Assembly (NCBI GenBank): GCA_015660995.1
Contig: JACTUC010000001.1
Coordinates: 62,001 to 126,000, forward strand
Origin: Candidatus Methanomethylicaceae archaeon
Lineage (GTDB): Archaea > Thermoproteota > Methanomethylicia > Methanomethylicales > Methanomethylicaceae
Reading direction: 5' to 3'
DNA length: 64,000 nucleotides
In this document: positions 39,570-48,961 of the stretch, piece by piece
Layout of the letters: every line of letters begins with the position of its first letter
Position numbering within the stretch: position 1 is the stretch's first letter
Position numbers and translations under genes: made by a program
Notes under the pieces: model-generated
What the model saw: the letters and a program-made list of their open reading frames with translations, nothing else
Told to the model about the DNA's origin: nothing
The model's database searches: none

Positions 39570-39648
39570 AAAAAAATAGAGCAAACCAACAAATTCTCCT
39601 CATACAACCCTTTTAAATGCACAGCATGGCGTATGCACAGAGGAACGG

Positions 39649-39987
39649 TTGATGAAGAAGGCGACGATGGCTCTGAAGGAGTGCTGCAACGAAAGCCTTC
39701 ATGCTTACAACGAACTCTCATCTAGCCTAAAGTCTGTAAAACCCATGGTTGGGAAGCCAGGTCAGAGGAAGTCGTACGCAAATCTCAAGCACATCGGCAC
39801 CACACTGTTGTTGATACCTTCTCCCGAACCGTTCACTGATGTCTTGGGACTTGCACTGATTGGAGCAGGTGTTGCCAAAGAGCGGTATCCGCCTCCTCTG
39901 ACAATAGCTGAGCTTTGCGAGGAGTCCAGGTCCGTTTTTAAAGGCCTGAACTCCTCGAAATCATTTGGTCGGGGCTTCCGGCTCTGA
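39649..39987 (+). CDS. Hypothetical protein (112 aa)
   Basis: Open frame; no motif recognised. Confidence 0.4.
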   Translation: MMKKATMALKECCNESLHAYNELSSSLKSVKPMVGKPGQRKSYANLKHIGTTLLLIPSPEPFTDVLGLALIGAGVAKERYPPPLTIAELCEESRSVFKGLNSSKSFGRGFRL

Positions 39988-40072
39988 CTAGTGCTGTGCG
40001 TCGAAGTGCGATAAATCAGCTGGGAAGCTTAATACCCCATTCTGCGAAGATATAACGGGCAAGTGATCTAGC

Positions 40073-40341
40073 TTGAAGCTCGAGCTCTTCATATCTTCTA
40101 CATGCCACAAGTGTGCAATGACCACGGCGATACTCAAGAAGTTGCTTGCAGAGAAAGGCTGAGGTACGAGGAGATAGTTGTGGAGCTGGACGTGGCAAAC
40201 TATCCATCCGCTCTTGATAGGCTCTCCACTATGGGCATAATGGGTACGCCTGTGGTGATCGCAGGAGGAAAGATGATCAAGGGGTACGAGGCAACTAATG
40301 AAACTCTAATGAGGGAATTTTTTGCAGAAGCGGGTCTTTGA
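40073..40341 (+). pseudogene. Glutaredoxin/NrdH-like thioredoxin-fold gene split by a frame change
   Basis: Frame A: MKLELFISSTCHKCAMTTAILKKLLAEKG*; frame B (-1): RLRYEEIVVELDVANYPSALDRLSTMGIMGTPVVIAGGKMIKGYEATNETLMREFFAEAGL. Joined, they make one redoxin with CxxC and cis-Pro GTPVV. Confidence 0.7.
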
Positions 40342-40481
40342 TCACTGTACTGCATGATGCGAGTGAGGTTCGCTTTCTTTATTCATCTCGATAAACTAAT
40401 ATCAACAATATTCGAGTACTCTATCTATTTTTTTAAATTACGCACTCAAAAATACTCTTAAAAGGGGAGGCCGATCAGAAA

Positions 40482-40503
40482 TAAATACCGCATTCGGTAT
40501 TTA
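40482..40503. promoter_or_regulatory. 22-bp perfect inverted repeat in the nrdD leader/promoter
   Basis: TAAATACCG-CATT-CGGTATTTA. Confidence 0.6.
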
Positions 40504-40520
40504 CGAGGGAGGTTACTCAG

Positions 40521-42692
40521 ATGACAGAGGTTATTCTTAACGGCAAATTGCCTCCTCCTGTACGCAGGAGCGATGGCGTCATTGTTCCGTTCGACAAGCA
40601 GTTGATAGTGAAGAGCCTTATCAAGGAGACCCAACTCGTTCAGACGTTCTATGGCGGTTCTCCAATGAAGGAGGAGGATGCCATTAAGATCGCAGAGGAG
40701 GTCGAGGAGGAGATAAGAAGCATGAAGCTTCGGTTCCTGAGCGGGCCGCTGATAAGGGAACTTGTCAGCGTGAAGCTCCTTGAGCATGGCTTCGATCAGC
40801 AGAGGAACGTCTACACGCGAGTAGGCATGCCGCTCTATGACGTCTACTCGATAGACAACTCGGAAGGGTATGAGGCGAAGGAGAATGCCAACCTGCAGGC
40901 TAACCCGGAGACTTTCCACAAGAAAAAGGCGGACTTCCTCAGCAAGGAGTCATACCTGCTCATGATTCCCCCGAACGTAGCGGACGCCCACTTGAGGGGC
41001 GACATCCACCTCCACGACTTGGAGTACTGGGGCACGAGGCCTTTCTGCCAGGACTGGGATCTCCGCTACTTCTTCTACCATGGGTTGATGCCCGATGGGA
41101 CTGGGACCCATACCTCAGTCGCTGGGCCTGCCAAGCACGCAGAGGTAGCAATACTCCACGCTGCCAAGGTACTGGGCGCGGCGCAGACCAACTTCGCCGG
41201 GGGGCAGGGCTTCTTCAACTTTACGGTTTTCATGGCACCCTACATCATGGACCTGGAAGAGAAGCGGATCCACCAGCTAGCCCAGATGTTCCTATACGAG
41301 ATGACACAGCTGTACGTTGCAAGAGGCGGGCAGCCAGTATTCTCCTCAATACAGATCGAGTCCGGTGTACCGAAGGTCTGGCAAGCCGCCCCTGTGGTCT
41401 CCCATGGCAAGGTATGGAATGACCTGACGTACGGTGACCTCGAGGACAAGGTCCACCTTTTCGCTGGCGCACTGTTGGACGAGTACATGAAGGGCGACGC
41501 AGTGGGCAAGATGTTCAACTTCCCCAAGCCCGAGGTAGTTCAGAGGACAAGGTATTGGAACGACAAGAACTTTGAGGACATAATGCTCAAGGCTGCGCAG
41601 CTCTCTGCCAAGTTCGGTTCGACCTACTATGACAACATGATACCAGCCTATAGAGGAGGTGAAGATGGGGTGTCCTGCTTCCAATGTTGCGCTTACTCCT
41701 TCTCCGAGGACGGCACTTCTGAATCCTTCCAGAAAAAGATCCACTTCGAGGATGGTGCCCACTTCAGTATGGGAGGCATGCAAGTAGTCACGCTCAATAT
41801 GCCGCGCCTAGCGTACAAGTCCGGTGGGGACGAAGCGAGGCTGCTGGAGATCCTCCGCGAGACCATGGAGACCGCCAAGCAAGCCCTAATGCTCAAGTAC
41901 TCGCTCATGAAGCGCCAGTTCGACAGAGGGCTGATACCGTTCGCATCCCAGAGGCCGAAGGGCGCACCCACAGCTGTCGATATCGACAATCTCTCCTCCA
42001 CAATCGGGTTTGTGGGCGTGAACGAGATGGTAGAGCATATGACTGGCTACCAGCTCCACGAGGATCCGTCCGCACAGAAGCTGGCGCTAAAGGTAGTTAT
42101 AGAGATGGACAAGATAAGGAAGGAGTTCGCTGACTCTACGGGCATGAAGTTCTCGATAGCCAGGACTCCAGCTGAGTCCGCGGCTCAGAGGTTTGCCGTC
42201 TCAGACATGATCCACTATACTAAGTTCGCTAGGGAGCTGGTCAAAGGCGACCTTGAAGCAGCGTTGCCGAGGTATCGGGAAACAAGGGACGTCCCTATCT
42301 ATTACACCAACGGTGCGCATGTCAACGTCTCGTCTGAGGTACCGCTGTACGACAGGCTCGCGATAGAGCAGAGGTTCTTCCCCATACTCAAAGGTGGTGA
42401 CATCTTCCACATCTGGCTGGGTGAGATCAACCCAGATCCTGAGGCGCTGCTGAAGCTCAATAGGAAACTCGCGCAGTCTTGGATAGGATACTGGTCGCAC
42501 ACCAAGGACATAACCATGTGCAGGACATGTGGTTACGTCGGGGGCGGGCTCAATGCCAAGTGCCCAATGTGCGGCAGCACGTCCGTCAAGAATTATTCGA
42601 GGATAACCGGATACTACCAAGATGTCTCCTCATGGAATGCTGCCAAGAAGCAGGAGCTCATTGATAGGCACAGGGTTAGGATATCCTCGTGA
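40521..42692 (+). CDS. nrdD: Anaerobic (class III) ribonucleoside-triphosphate reductase
   Basis: N-terminal ATP cone; HDLEYWGTRPFCQDWDLR; C-terminal CRTCGY...CPMCGS zinc site and YSRITGYYQDVSSWNAAKKQEL glycyl-radical motif. Confidence 0.95.
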   Translation: MTEVILNGKLPPPVRRSDGVIVPFDKQLIVKSLIKETQLVQTFYGGSPMKEEDAIKIAEEVEEEIRSMKLRFLSGPLIRELVSVKLLEHGFDQQRNVYTRVGMPLYDVYSIDNSEGYEAKENANLQANPETFHKKKADFLSKESYLLMIPPNVADAHLRGDIHLHDLEYWGTRPFCQDWDLRYFFYHGLMPDGTGTHTSVAGPAKHAEVAILHAAKVLGAAQTNFAGGQGFFNFTVFMAPYIMDLEEKRIHQLAQMFLYEMTQLYVARGGQPVFSSIQIESGVPKVWQAAPVVSHGKVWNDLTYGDLEDKVHLFAGALLDEYMKGDAVGKMFNFPKPEVVQRTRYWNDKNFEDIMLKAAQLSAKFGSTYYDNMIPAYRGGEDGVSCFQCCAYSFSEDGTSESFQKKIHFEDGAHFSMGGMQVVTLNMPRLAYKSGGDEARLLEILRETMETAKQALMLKYSLMKRQFDRGLIPFASQRPKGAPTAVDIDNLSSTIGFVGVNEMVEHMTGYQLHEDPSAQKLALKVVIEMDKIRKEFADSTGMKFSIARTPAESAAQRFAVSDMIHYTKFARELVKGDLEAALPRYRETRDVPIYYTNGAHVNVSSEVPLYDRLAIEQRFFPILKGGDIFHIWLGEINPDPEALLKLNRKLAQSWIGYWSHTKDITMCRTCGYVGGGLNAKCPMCGSTSVKNYSRITGYYQDVSSWNAAKKQELIDRHRVRISS

Positions 42693-43489
42693 GGACAATT
42701 GACGGTAGCGGATCTGACACAGGGAGAACGAGGCTGAGCGTTTACGCACCAGAGGTGGTGCCGCTCTCGCTCTGCGACTACATCGGCGAGCCCGCGTGCG
42801 TCGTATTCTTCTCGGGTTGCGACAACGCATGCGGATATTGCCAGAACTCCCGCCTTATGAAGGCTTCAGAAGAACATCTCATCGACCTGGACGTCATTGA
42901 GGAGAGCATAAAGAGGAACAAGCTGATCTCAGCATGCAAGGTGACAGGCGGCGAGCCACTTCTGCAGCCAGATGCCCTGGCAGAGCTGGGTAGGTTCGTG
43001 AAATCACTTGGTCTGAAATTCGGCGTAGACACAAACGGAACGCTTCCCCAACCATTGAAGGGCGTTCTGCCGCTATTGGATCTTGTCTCTATTGACGTCA
43101 AGACAGCGCTCAACGAGGAGGCGTACGGCAAGATTACCGGCACCTCGAATCCGTGCGTTGGCAAGGTCAGTGAGTCACTATCAGCAGTCTTTTCCTCGAA
43201 TGCTTACTGTGACGTGCGCATGGTAGTAATACCTGGGGTCAACGACTCGGGGGAGGTGATCAGGTCAGTTGCTGGGAGCCTGAGATCGCTGGGCTACGAG
43301 GCAAAAGCATGCAAAGGTGAAGCCAGCTTCACGCTTGCCGAGTTCATTCCGGAGTTCGCCTTCCAGGAGGAGTTCAGGAAGATCCGGAACCCCACCTCAG
43401 ATGAACTCAGATCCCTGGCGCTGTCCAGTGGACTTACGAACGCGAGGGTAACCCACAGGGTGCTTGGATTCTTCCAAAAGGTAGCATGA
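42689..43489 (+). CDS. nrdG: Anaerobic RNR-activating radical SAM protein
   Basis: FFSGCDNACGYCQNSRLM (CxxxCxxC); VTGGEPLLQPDAL; 4-bp overlap with nrdD. Confidence 0.9.
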   Translation: MRTIDGSGSDTGRTRLSVYAPEVVPLSLCDYIGEPACVVFFSGCDNACGYCQNSRLMKASEEHLIDLDVIEESIKRNKLISACKVTGGEPLLQPDALAELGRFVKSLGLKFGVDTNGTLPQPLKGVLPLLDLVSIDVKTALNEEAYGKITGTSNPCVGKVSESLSAVFSSNAYCDVRMVVIPGVNDSGEVIRSVAGSLRSLGYEAKACKGEASFTLAEFIPEFAFQEEFRKIRNPTSDELRSLALSSGLTNARVTHRVLGFFQKVA

Positions 43490-43515
43490 AGTCAGAGACG
43501 GAAAAAAATAGAAAA

Positions 43516-43536
43516 TGGCGCGCTTAAGGCGCGCTA
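43516..43536. terminator. GC hairpin between convergent genes
   Basis: GCGCGC-TTAAG-GCGCGC; on the minus strand followed by ATTTTCTATTTTTTT. Confidence 0.5.
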
Positions 43537-43546
43537 ATTGTTCTTC

Positions 43547-45391
43547 TTAATGCAAAAGCACCTGATTCAGCAGAGTTAGGCTGTTTAGGTCGTTCATCTG
43601 TACCATGCCATCTGATATTGTATAGAGTACATTACCTATGTACAGAGCCCTATTGATGTCGAAGCTGCCATTGGTATTAATGATGTCTTGATGTTGGGTT
43701 ATGGTTCCCTTAAGGACTAATCCGTTCTGCGCAGTTATGTTGAAGACACATACACCTTGCCAACTGATCCATTGGTAGGGGTCAGCAAAGCTTGCTGTCA
43801 CAGGAATTACCAACAATGATTCGGATTTATCAAAGAGGAATGCTTTGGGATTGTTGCTGACATCGCTGTAGGACCAGGTCGCCTGTATAGCATACTTGCT
43901 GATCTCCCTGGGGCTCGTCACGTTGGTAACGTCGAAGAGTGAGAGCTTTACATTGTTGTTCTCCCTTCCTACCCCGATGATTGTGTTCTGATCATAGGGT
44001 TGCATGTAGTCCGAGAAACCTGGAACATTTAGCAGGCCGATTACCTTGGGCTCGGTGGGTGTTGCGAGGTCTATCACGTAGAATGGGTCGATCTGCTGAT
44101 AGGTTACTAGGTAACACCTGTCGTCTACGAACCTAGCCGAATAGATCCTTTCGCCCTTTGCAAGACCCTCAAGGCTGCCAATAATATTCAATTTGTTATC
44201 GAGTACATAGATATTGTTCACGGAACCGTTGGTCGACAGGTCAGTCGTCGCGATCCTGAAGTTGCCATTGAACTCGTCCATGCTGAATTGGTTGAGCACC
44301 GTGCCAGGGACTGAGCCCTGCGCCTCTACAGTGACATTGTCGGCGTTGAGGCTCAATTTGTAGATCAGGGTCTTCTCCCCGGAGTCTCCGGAGCTGCTTA
44401 TTGAAAGCTGGTTTGTAATGCCAAATAATGGTTCGACATATGCTGGATACTTGGGCATTGTGATGTACATATTATCCTCTGAAACGTACATGCTTGATGT
44501 GTAGCTCGCAAGGAAAGTCTCATGCGTAGGAGCTGCAGTGTCATTTGATATGTTCACAGCGACGACGGTGATGAAGTTGTAGTACGGAGAGGGTATGTCG
44601 GCATAGCGCACATCGGTGGCCTGAATCGTTATGGTCTTATTGTTATCTGTTATGGTGGGAAGTATAATTGTCTGGTTATAGGTGTACGCGGATTCGCTGA
44701 CAACTGCATAGAGATAGTTGCCGATCACCCTGGAACCGGAAAGTGAGCCATCCATCACCAGGTCCCTGACAAGCACTGGAGAGGATCTGTCAGTGATATC
44801 ATAGACCTGGATGAGCATCTTCTGCACATTGTAATAAGCGGGCATGATGGCAGCATCGGAATTGCCCATCATGGTTGTCATACCATCAGCGAGCGGGTAC
44901 ATATACCCCCATTGGTTAGCGAGGATCACGAGCTTATTGCCGCTGACATAGAGGTCAAGCTGCCAGGTTCCATTCACTACGATCTTGGAGACGATTTCGG
45001 ACTGATTAGCCGGGGTGGCATTGATTATATAGACGATGCCCCCCGAGGCGACATAAAGGTACTGCCCATCTGTTTTCACGGTGTCTGCTTCGTCGACACC
45101 CTGGACTTGAATGTTGGTACCGGAATATCCACTCACATCGCTGCTAGACTGGGTTGCAGCAATAGTGGTGTCGCTTTTGAGCATCGAGTTAAATACCGAG
45201 TAGAATCCCCCACTGCTCTGGAGGCTGTTGTTGCCAATGTAATTTACCAGGTCGTCATAGCTCGAGAAAGTCTTGAGGTGGTCACTGGACGCATTGGTTG
45301 TACCCATAGTAACAAACGTGAGAGCCACTACTACTACCAGTGCCACTGAAATGCCGAAAATTATTCTATTTCTATCAGTGTTTTGCGACAT
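43547..45391 (-). CDS. Secreted beta-propeller domain protein (PF09826-like)
   Basis: N-terminal TM; GTNIQVQGVDEADTVKTDGQYLYVASGGIVYIINATP is the family hallmark. Confidence 0.8.
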   Translation of the reverse strand: MSQNTDRNRIIFGISVALVVVVALTFVTMGTTNASSDHLKTFSSYDDLVNYIGNNSLQSSGGFYSVFNSMLKSDTTIAATQSSSDVSGYSGTNIQVQGVDEADTVKTDGQYLYVASGGIVYIINATPANQSEIVSKIVVNGTWQLDLYVSGNKLVILANQWGYMYPLADGMTTMMGNSDAAIMPAYYNVQKMLIQVYDITDRSSPVLVRDLVMDGSLSGSRVIGNYLYAVVSESAYTYNQTIILPTITDNNKTITIQATDVRYADIPSPYYNFITVVAVNISNDTAAPTHETFLASYTSSMYVSEDNMYITMPKYPAYVEPLFGITNQLSISSSGDSGEKTLIYKLSLNADNVTVEAQGSVPGTVLNQFSMDEFNGNFRIATTDLSTNGSVNNIYVLDNKLNIIGSLEGLAKGERIYSARFVDDRCYLVTYQQIDPFYVIDLATPTEPKVIGLLNVPGFSDYMQPYDQNTIIGVGRENNNVKLSLFDVTNVTSPREISKYAIQATWSYSDVSNNPKAFLFDKSESLLVIPVTASFADPYQWISWQGVCVFNITAQNGLVLKGTITQHQDIINTNGSFDINRALYIGNVLYTISDGMVQMNDLNSLTLLNQVLLH

Positions 45392-45592
45392 GTCAATTAC
45401 CGCTATTATGATACTTTAAGGAACGTACTTTATCCTATACTTTGGAACGACCTGTTCTGAAAATAGAACACCCTTCACCATCCCCCAATCCCATAGTCTG
45501 AAGCTCAAGCTATTCTTGAAGTTAGAGGTTAAAGGCTGAATCCTGTGCAAACCATAAATAATTAGGCGTCCCTCCCTTCAATGGGGTTCTGA

Positions 45593-46111
45593 ATGGAGGA
45601 GAATTCCGACGGGCAGTCGTATACCGTTACCTGCGCAAGCTGTGGGCAAAAGACACTCATTGTCAAGGAGCTGTACTCTAAAGTGCCACGTTTCGGGATG
45701 TTGGTGCTCATATCCATGATCTGCTCCAACTGTGGATACCGCGTATTCGACAGCGTATCCCTCGAGTACAAGGGGCCAGAGCGGATCGAATTCAAGGTAA
45801 GCGGCCCAAAAGACCTATCGGCAAAGGTGATCAGGTCGACGACGTCGTCCATTGCAATACCTGAGCTCGGCATCGAGCTGAAACCAGGGCCGAGATCGGA
45901 TGCCTTCATAACAAACATCGAGGGGTTGCTTGATCGCTTCGCAGATGTGGCGGAGCAACTCGCAAGCAGTTCGGAGGGGATATTGCTGGAAAAAGCGAAC
46001 GCTGCCCTTGACAAAATCAGGCTTGCTATGGATGGCAAGGTCCCCTTCACGCTGATCATAGAGGACGAGTCGGGCAACAGCGCCGTTGTCCCTGAGGCTA
46101 CTGAAGAATGA
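45593..46111 (+). CDS. ZPR1-family zinc finger protein
   Basis: CASCGQKTLIVKELYSKVPRFGMLVLISMICSNCGYR and VIRSTTSSIAIPELGIELKPGPRSDAFITNIEGLLDR. Confidence 0.85.
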   Translation: MEENSDGQSYTVTCASCGQKTLIVKELYSKVPRFGMLVLISMICSNCGYRVFDSVSLEYKGPERIEFKVSGPKDLSAKVIRSTTSSIAIPELGIELKPGPRSDAFITNIEGLLDRFADVAEQLASSSEGILLEKANAALDKIRLAMDGKVPFTLIIEDESGNSAVVPEATEE

Positions 46112-46153
46112 TGGTGCTGACCGGGGATAACTGCTAATCTGTCTTCAAGCGTC

Positions 46154-47296
46154 TCAAAGAGACTTCAGTGCTTTGTCAAGGTCTTCAAGAATGTCGTCGA
46201 TCTCTTCAAGGCCTATGGAGAGCCTGAGTAGTCCCTCCTCTATGCCAAGCTCCTTCCTCTCTGCGGGGTTAATGCTCTTGTGCGAGGACGAGACGGGGTG
46301 CGTAATAAGCGTCTCTGCCCCCCCGAGGCTCGGCGCTGTTTTTATGAAGCTGAGAGACGTTAGGAGCCTGAGCGCCTTTTCGCCATTCTCGACCTCGAAG
46401 GAGACGACGCCGCCAAACCCTGGCATCAGCCTAGAGGCTAGCTTGTTGAATTGGCTGGACTTTAGGCCAGGGTAGAAAACCCGCTTGACCTTTGTGTGCC
46501 CTTCAAGGAACTCCGCCACTTCCTGTGCTCCCTTGTTCTGGCACTCCACCCTGAGCTTAAGGGTCTTGAGCCCCCTTATTATTAGGAAAGCCGCGAGCGG
46601 ATCCAGCGAGCCACCGAGGTTCCTCCTCCACTCCCAGAAATCTGCCATCCTCTCCTTTTTGCCGGAAAGGACACCGCCGATTACATCATTGTGCCCGCCG
46701 AGGTACTTCGTTGCGCTTTCCACGACGTAGTCCGCCCCCCACTCAAGAGGCCTGAAGTTAACCGGGGTAGCGAAGGTGTTGTCCACGACACTTATCGCGC
46801 CATTCTCTCTGCAGGTTTTGACGATCTCGGGCAGGTTCGGCACGCCAAGCGTCGGGTTGGTAATCGTTTCAATGAACGCGATCTTGGTGTCCCTCGTAAT
46901 GGATTTCACGAGGTCACCATTAAGCACGCACTTGACCCTTATGCCAAACTTCTCCAGCGATCTCAGCAACACCAGCGAGGCGCCATAGATCTCTTTTGAC
47001 GTGACTATCTCGTCGCCCTTGGAGACCGTACTGAGAAAGATAGTTGAAATGGCAGCCATACCTGAGCCAAAAGCAAGGCAGTCCTCGCCCTTCTCCAGTG
47101 CGTTTACCTTCTTCTCCAGCAGGTGAACGGTCGGGTTGTCCTCCCTGCTGTACTTCAGTTCCCTCCCGCGGATCTGCTCTCCGAATGGATGCTTGAAGAT
47201 CGCGCTCTGGTATATAGGCGGAATTATATAAAGCGGGTCCTCACCCTCGTGGATAGAGATGGAGCTTATACCCCTCTTCTTGCCAGGCTCGCTCAT
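46154..47296 (-). CDS. Cys/Met metabolism PLP-dependent enzyme (cystathionine gamma-synthase/lyase-like)
   Basis: YSREDNPTVHLLEKKVNALEKGEDCLAFGSGMAAIST...ESATKYLGGHNDVIGG. Confidence 0.9.
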   Translation of the reverse strand: MSEPGKKRGISSISIHEGEDPLYIIPPIYQSAIFKHPFGEQIRGRELKYSREDNPTVHLLEKKVNALEKGEDCLAFGSGMAAISTIFLSTVSKGDEIVTSKEIYGASLVLLRSLEKFGIRVKCVLNGDLVKSITRDTKIAFIETITNPTLGVPNLPEIVKTCRENGAISVVDNTFATPVNFRPLEWGADYVVESATKYLGGHNDVIGGVLSGKKERMADFWEWRRNLGGSLDPLAAFLIIRGLKTLKLRVECQNKGAQEVAEFLEGHTKVKRVFYPGLKSSQFNKLASRLMPGFGGVVSFEVENGEKALRLLTSLSFIKTAPSLGGAETLITHPVSSSHKSINPAERKELGIEEGLLRLSIGLEEIDDILEDLDKALKSL

Positions 47297-47342
47297 CGCA
47301 AAATCCCTACCAAGATTAAACATAATATATATTTTAAGCTAT

Positions 47343-47359
47343 CTCCAAATTACTTGGAG
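47343..47359. promoter_or_regulatory. Operator-like palindrome upstream of the Cys/Met enzyme promoter
   Basis: CTCCAA-ATTAC-TTGGAG next to AAAATATATATTAT on the minus strand. Confidence 0.4.
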
Positions 47360-47420
47360 TAATAATAGTAATACTTAACCAGTAGAAAGCCGCTCCTAAT
47401 GGGGCTTTCCGTCGGCATCA

Positions 47421-48839
47421 TTACCTGCTTTTTATGAAGAGGTTCCTCATTATCATCGACGGACCACCAGTCCAAACCGCTGCGCCCTGTTCTGGTTGGC
47501 CTTTGCCGCAGGTGGCTGCCTTGAAAATTAGATCCTTGCCTACAGCCTCGACGCTTGAGAATAGAACCTCCGTCGTAGCTTCGATTATGGGCGATCTCAC
47601 CGGCTGCTTCAGCTCTCCACCCTTGATCTGATATGCCTCCAGCCCGACGTACCTGTTGTTCCACCTTATGTCGTCAATGTTCCACTCTTGGAAGCTCTTT
47701 ATGAAGAGGCCATCCTTTACGGACTCGAAGAGCTCCTCCTCGGTGCGGTCGCCGGGCTCAGTGTACGTGTTGGACATCCTGATTATTGGCTCGCGGCTGT
47801 ATGCAGTCGCCCTCGCAGCAGAGTTGCTCTTTGCGCCCAGCTCGTACGCAGTCTCCCTGTTCTGAAGGAAGCCGCTGATGATGCCATCCCTAATCAGGAC
47901 TTTCTTCTCCGCCCTGACCCCCTCATCGTCATATGCATAATATCCGTTTGAGTTTGGGATCGCTGGATTGTCGGAGATGTTCACGGCAGGGCTGCCGATC
48001 CTCCTACCCAGCATGTCCCTCTTGACGTAAGACTCGCCGGCTTGTGCCGCCTCCCTCCCCAGGATCCTGTCCGCTTCCTGAGGGTGCCCACATGCCTCGT
48101 GGGACATTATTCCGGACACCTCGCCGCCCACAACGACATTGTACCTCCCAGGGTTTACTGCTTTGCCCTCCAGTAGGACTCTTGACATGCCCTCAGCTTC
48201 CTCCTTGGCAATGCTCGCTGGGTCCATCAAGTCAACCCTTTCCCACCCTCCAGACTCGCCGAGCTGGACAATTCTCTGGAGCGAGCCCTTTCCACCTTCG
48301 TACGCAGTCAGTATAAAGTAACCACTTATCCTCGGCACGGACGATGCAAGGGACGTGCCTTGGCTATTAATGTACTTCTTTTCCTCTAGATCCCCACCGA
48401 AGATAAGGAGCCGCTTGGGAAACTTCGCCCCTTTGACGCTGCTGATGGCTGCATCGACGCCTTTAAGGAGCTCTAGAACCTTTCCCGTATCGACCTCAGT
48501 AGGCAGCACCTTGCAATCAACCCCCCATGACCCCCTGTTAGCCTTCTCCTCAGAGAGCCCCACCCTACTCGAGGTCTTAGCCATAGCTTTCGCTGCTCTC
48601 AGAGCCCTCAGGCCATTCTCCCTGAGCGACCCCTTGGTAAGTATGTTTGTCGAGGCGAACGCCATCGCTCCCTTGAATAGGACCCTTATGGCTGCGCCAT
48701 ACGCTTCGCCATACTCTGGGGGTTCTGGCGTGCCATTCTTAACTACCAAGCTAAAGTCAACGTTCCTTTGGTGCCTCAGTTCCACATAATCTGCCCCTTC
48801 CTTCATCAAAAGATCTACAAGCCATTCGCCGTTATCCAT
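47421..48839 (-). CDS. tldD: TldD/PmbA family metalloprotease (TldD-type)
   Basis: GIMSHEACGHPQEADRILGREAAQAGESYVKRDMLG. Confidence 0.88.
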   Translation of the reverse strand: MDNGEWLVDLLMKEGADYVELRHQRNVDFSLVVKNGTPEPPEYGEAYGAAIRVLFKGAMAFASTNILTKGSLRENGLRALRAAKAMAKTSSRVGLSEEKANRGSWGVDCKVLPTEVDTGKVLELLKGVDAAISSVKGAKFPKRLLIFGGDLEEKKYINSQGTSLASSVPRISGYFILTAYEGGKGSLQRIVQLGESGGWERVDLMDPASIAKEEAEGMSRVLLEGKAVNPGRYNVVVGGEVSGIMSHEACGHPQEADRILGREAAQAGESYVKRDMLGRRIGSPAVNISDNPAIPNSNGYYAYDDEGVRAEKKVLIRDGIISGFLQNRETAYELGAKSNSAARATAYSREPIIRMSNTYTEPGDRTEEELFESVKDGLFIKSFQEWNIDDIRWNNRYVGLEAYQIKGGELKQPVRSPIIEATTEVLFSSVEAVGKDLIFKAATCGKGQPEQGAAVWTGGPSMIMRNLFIKSR

Positions 48840-48961
48840 AAGTGCGCCTCCGACATGACCAAAGCTGCTCGCCACCGATGCGGTAAGCCGAATGAAACTA
48901 ACTTCAAACCCATTCCTAATATACCTAATCCTGGAACACTAGAATGATGAGCTGAGGAAAA

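Noticed and set aside
41240-42001. Long antisense ORFs within nrdD
   Set aside because: Typical antisense open frames of a high-GC3 conserved gene; no motifs
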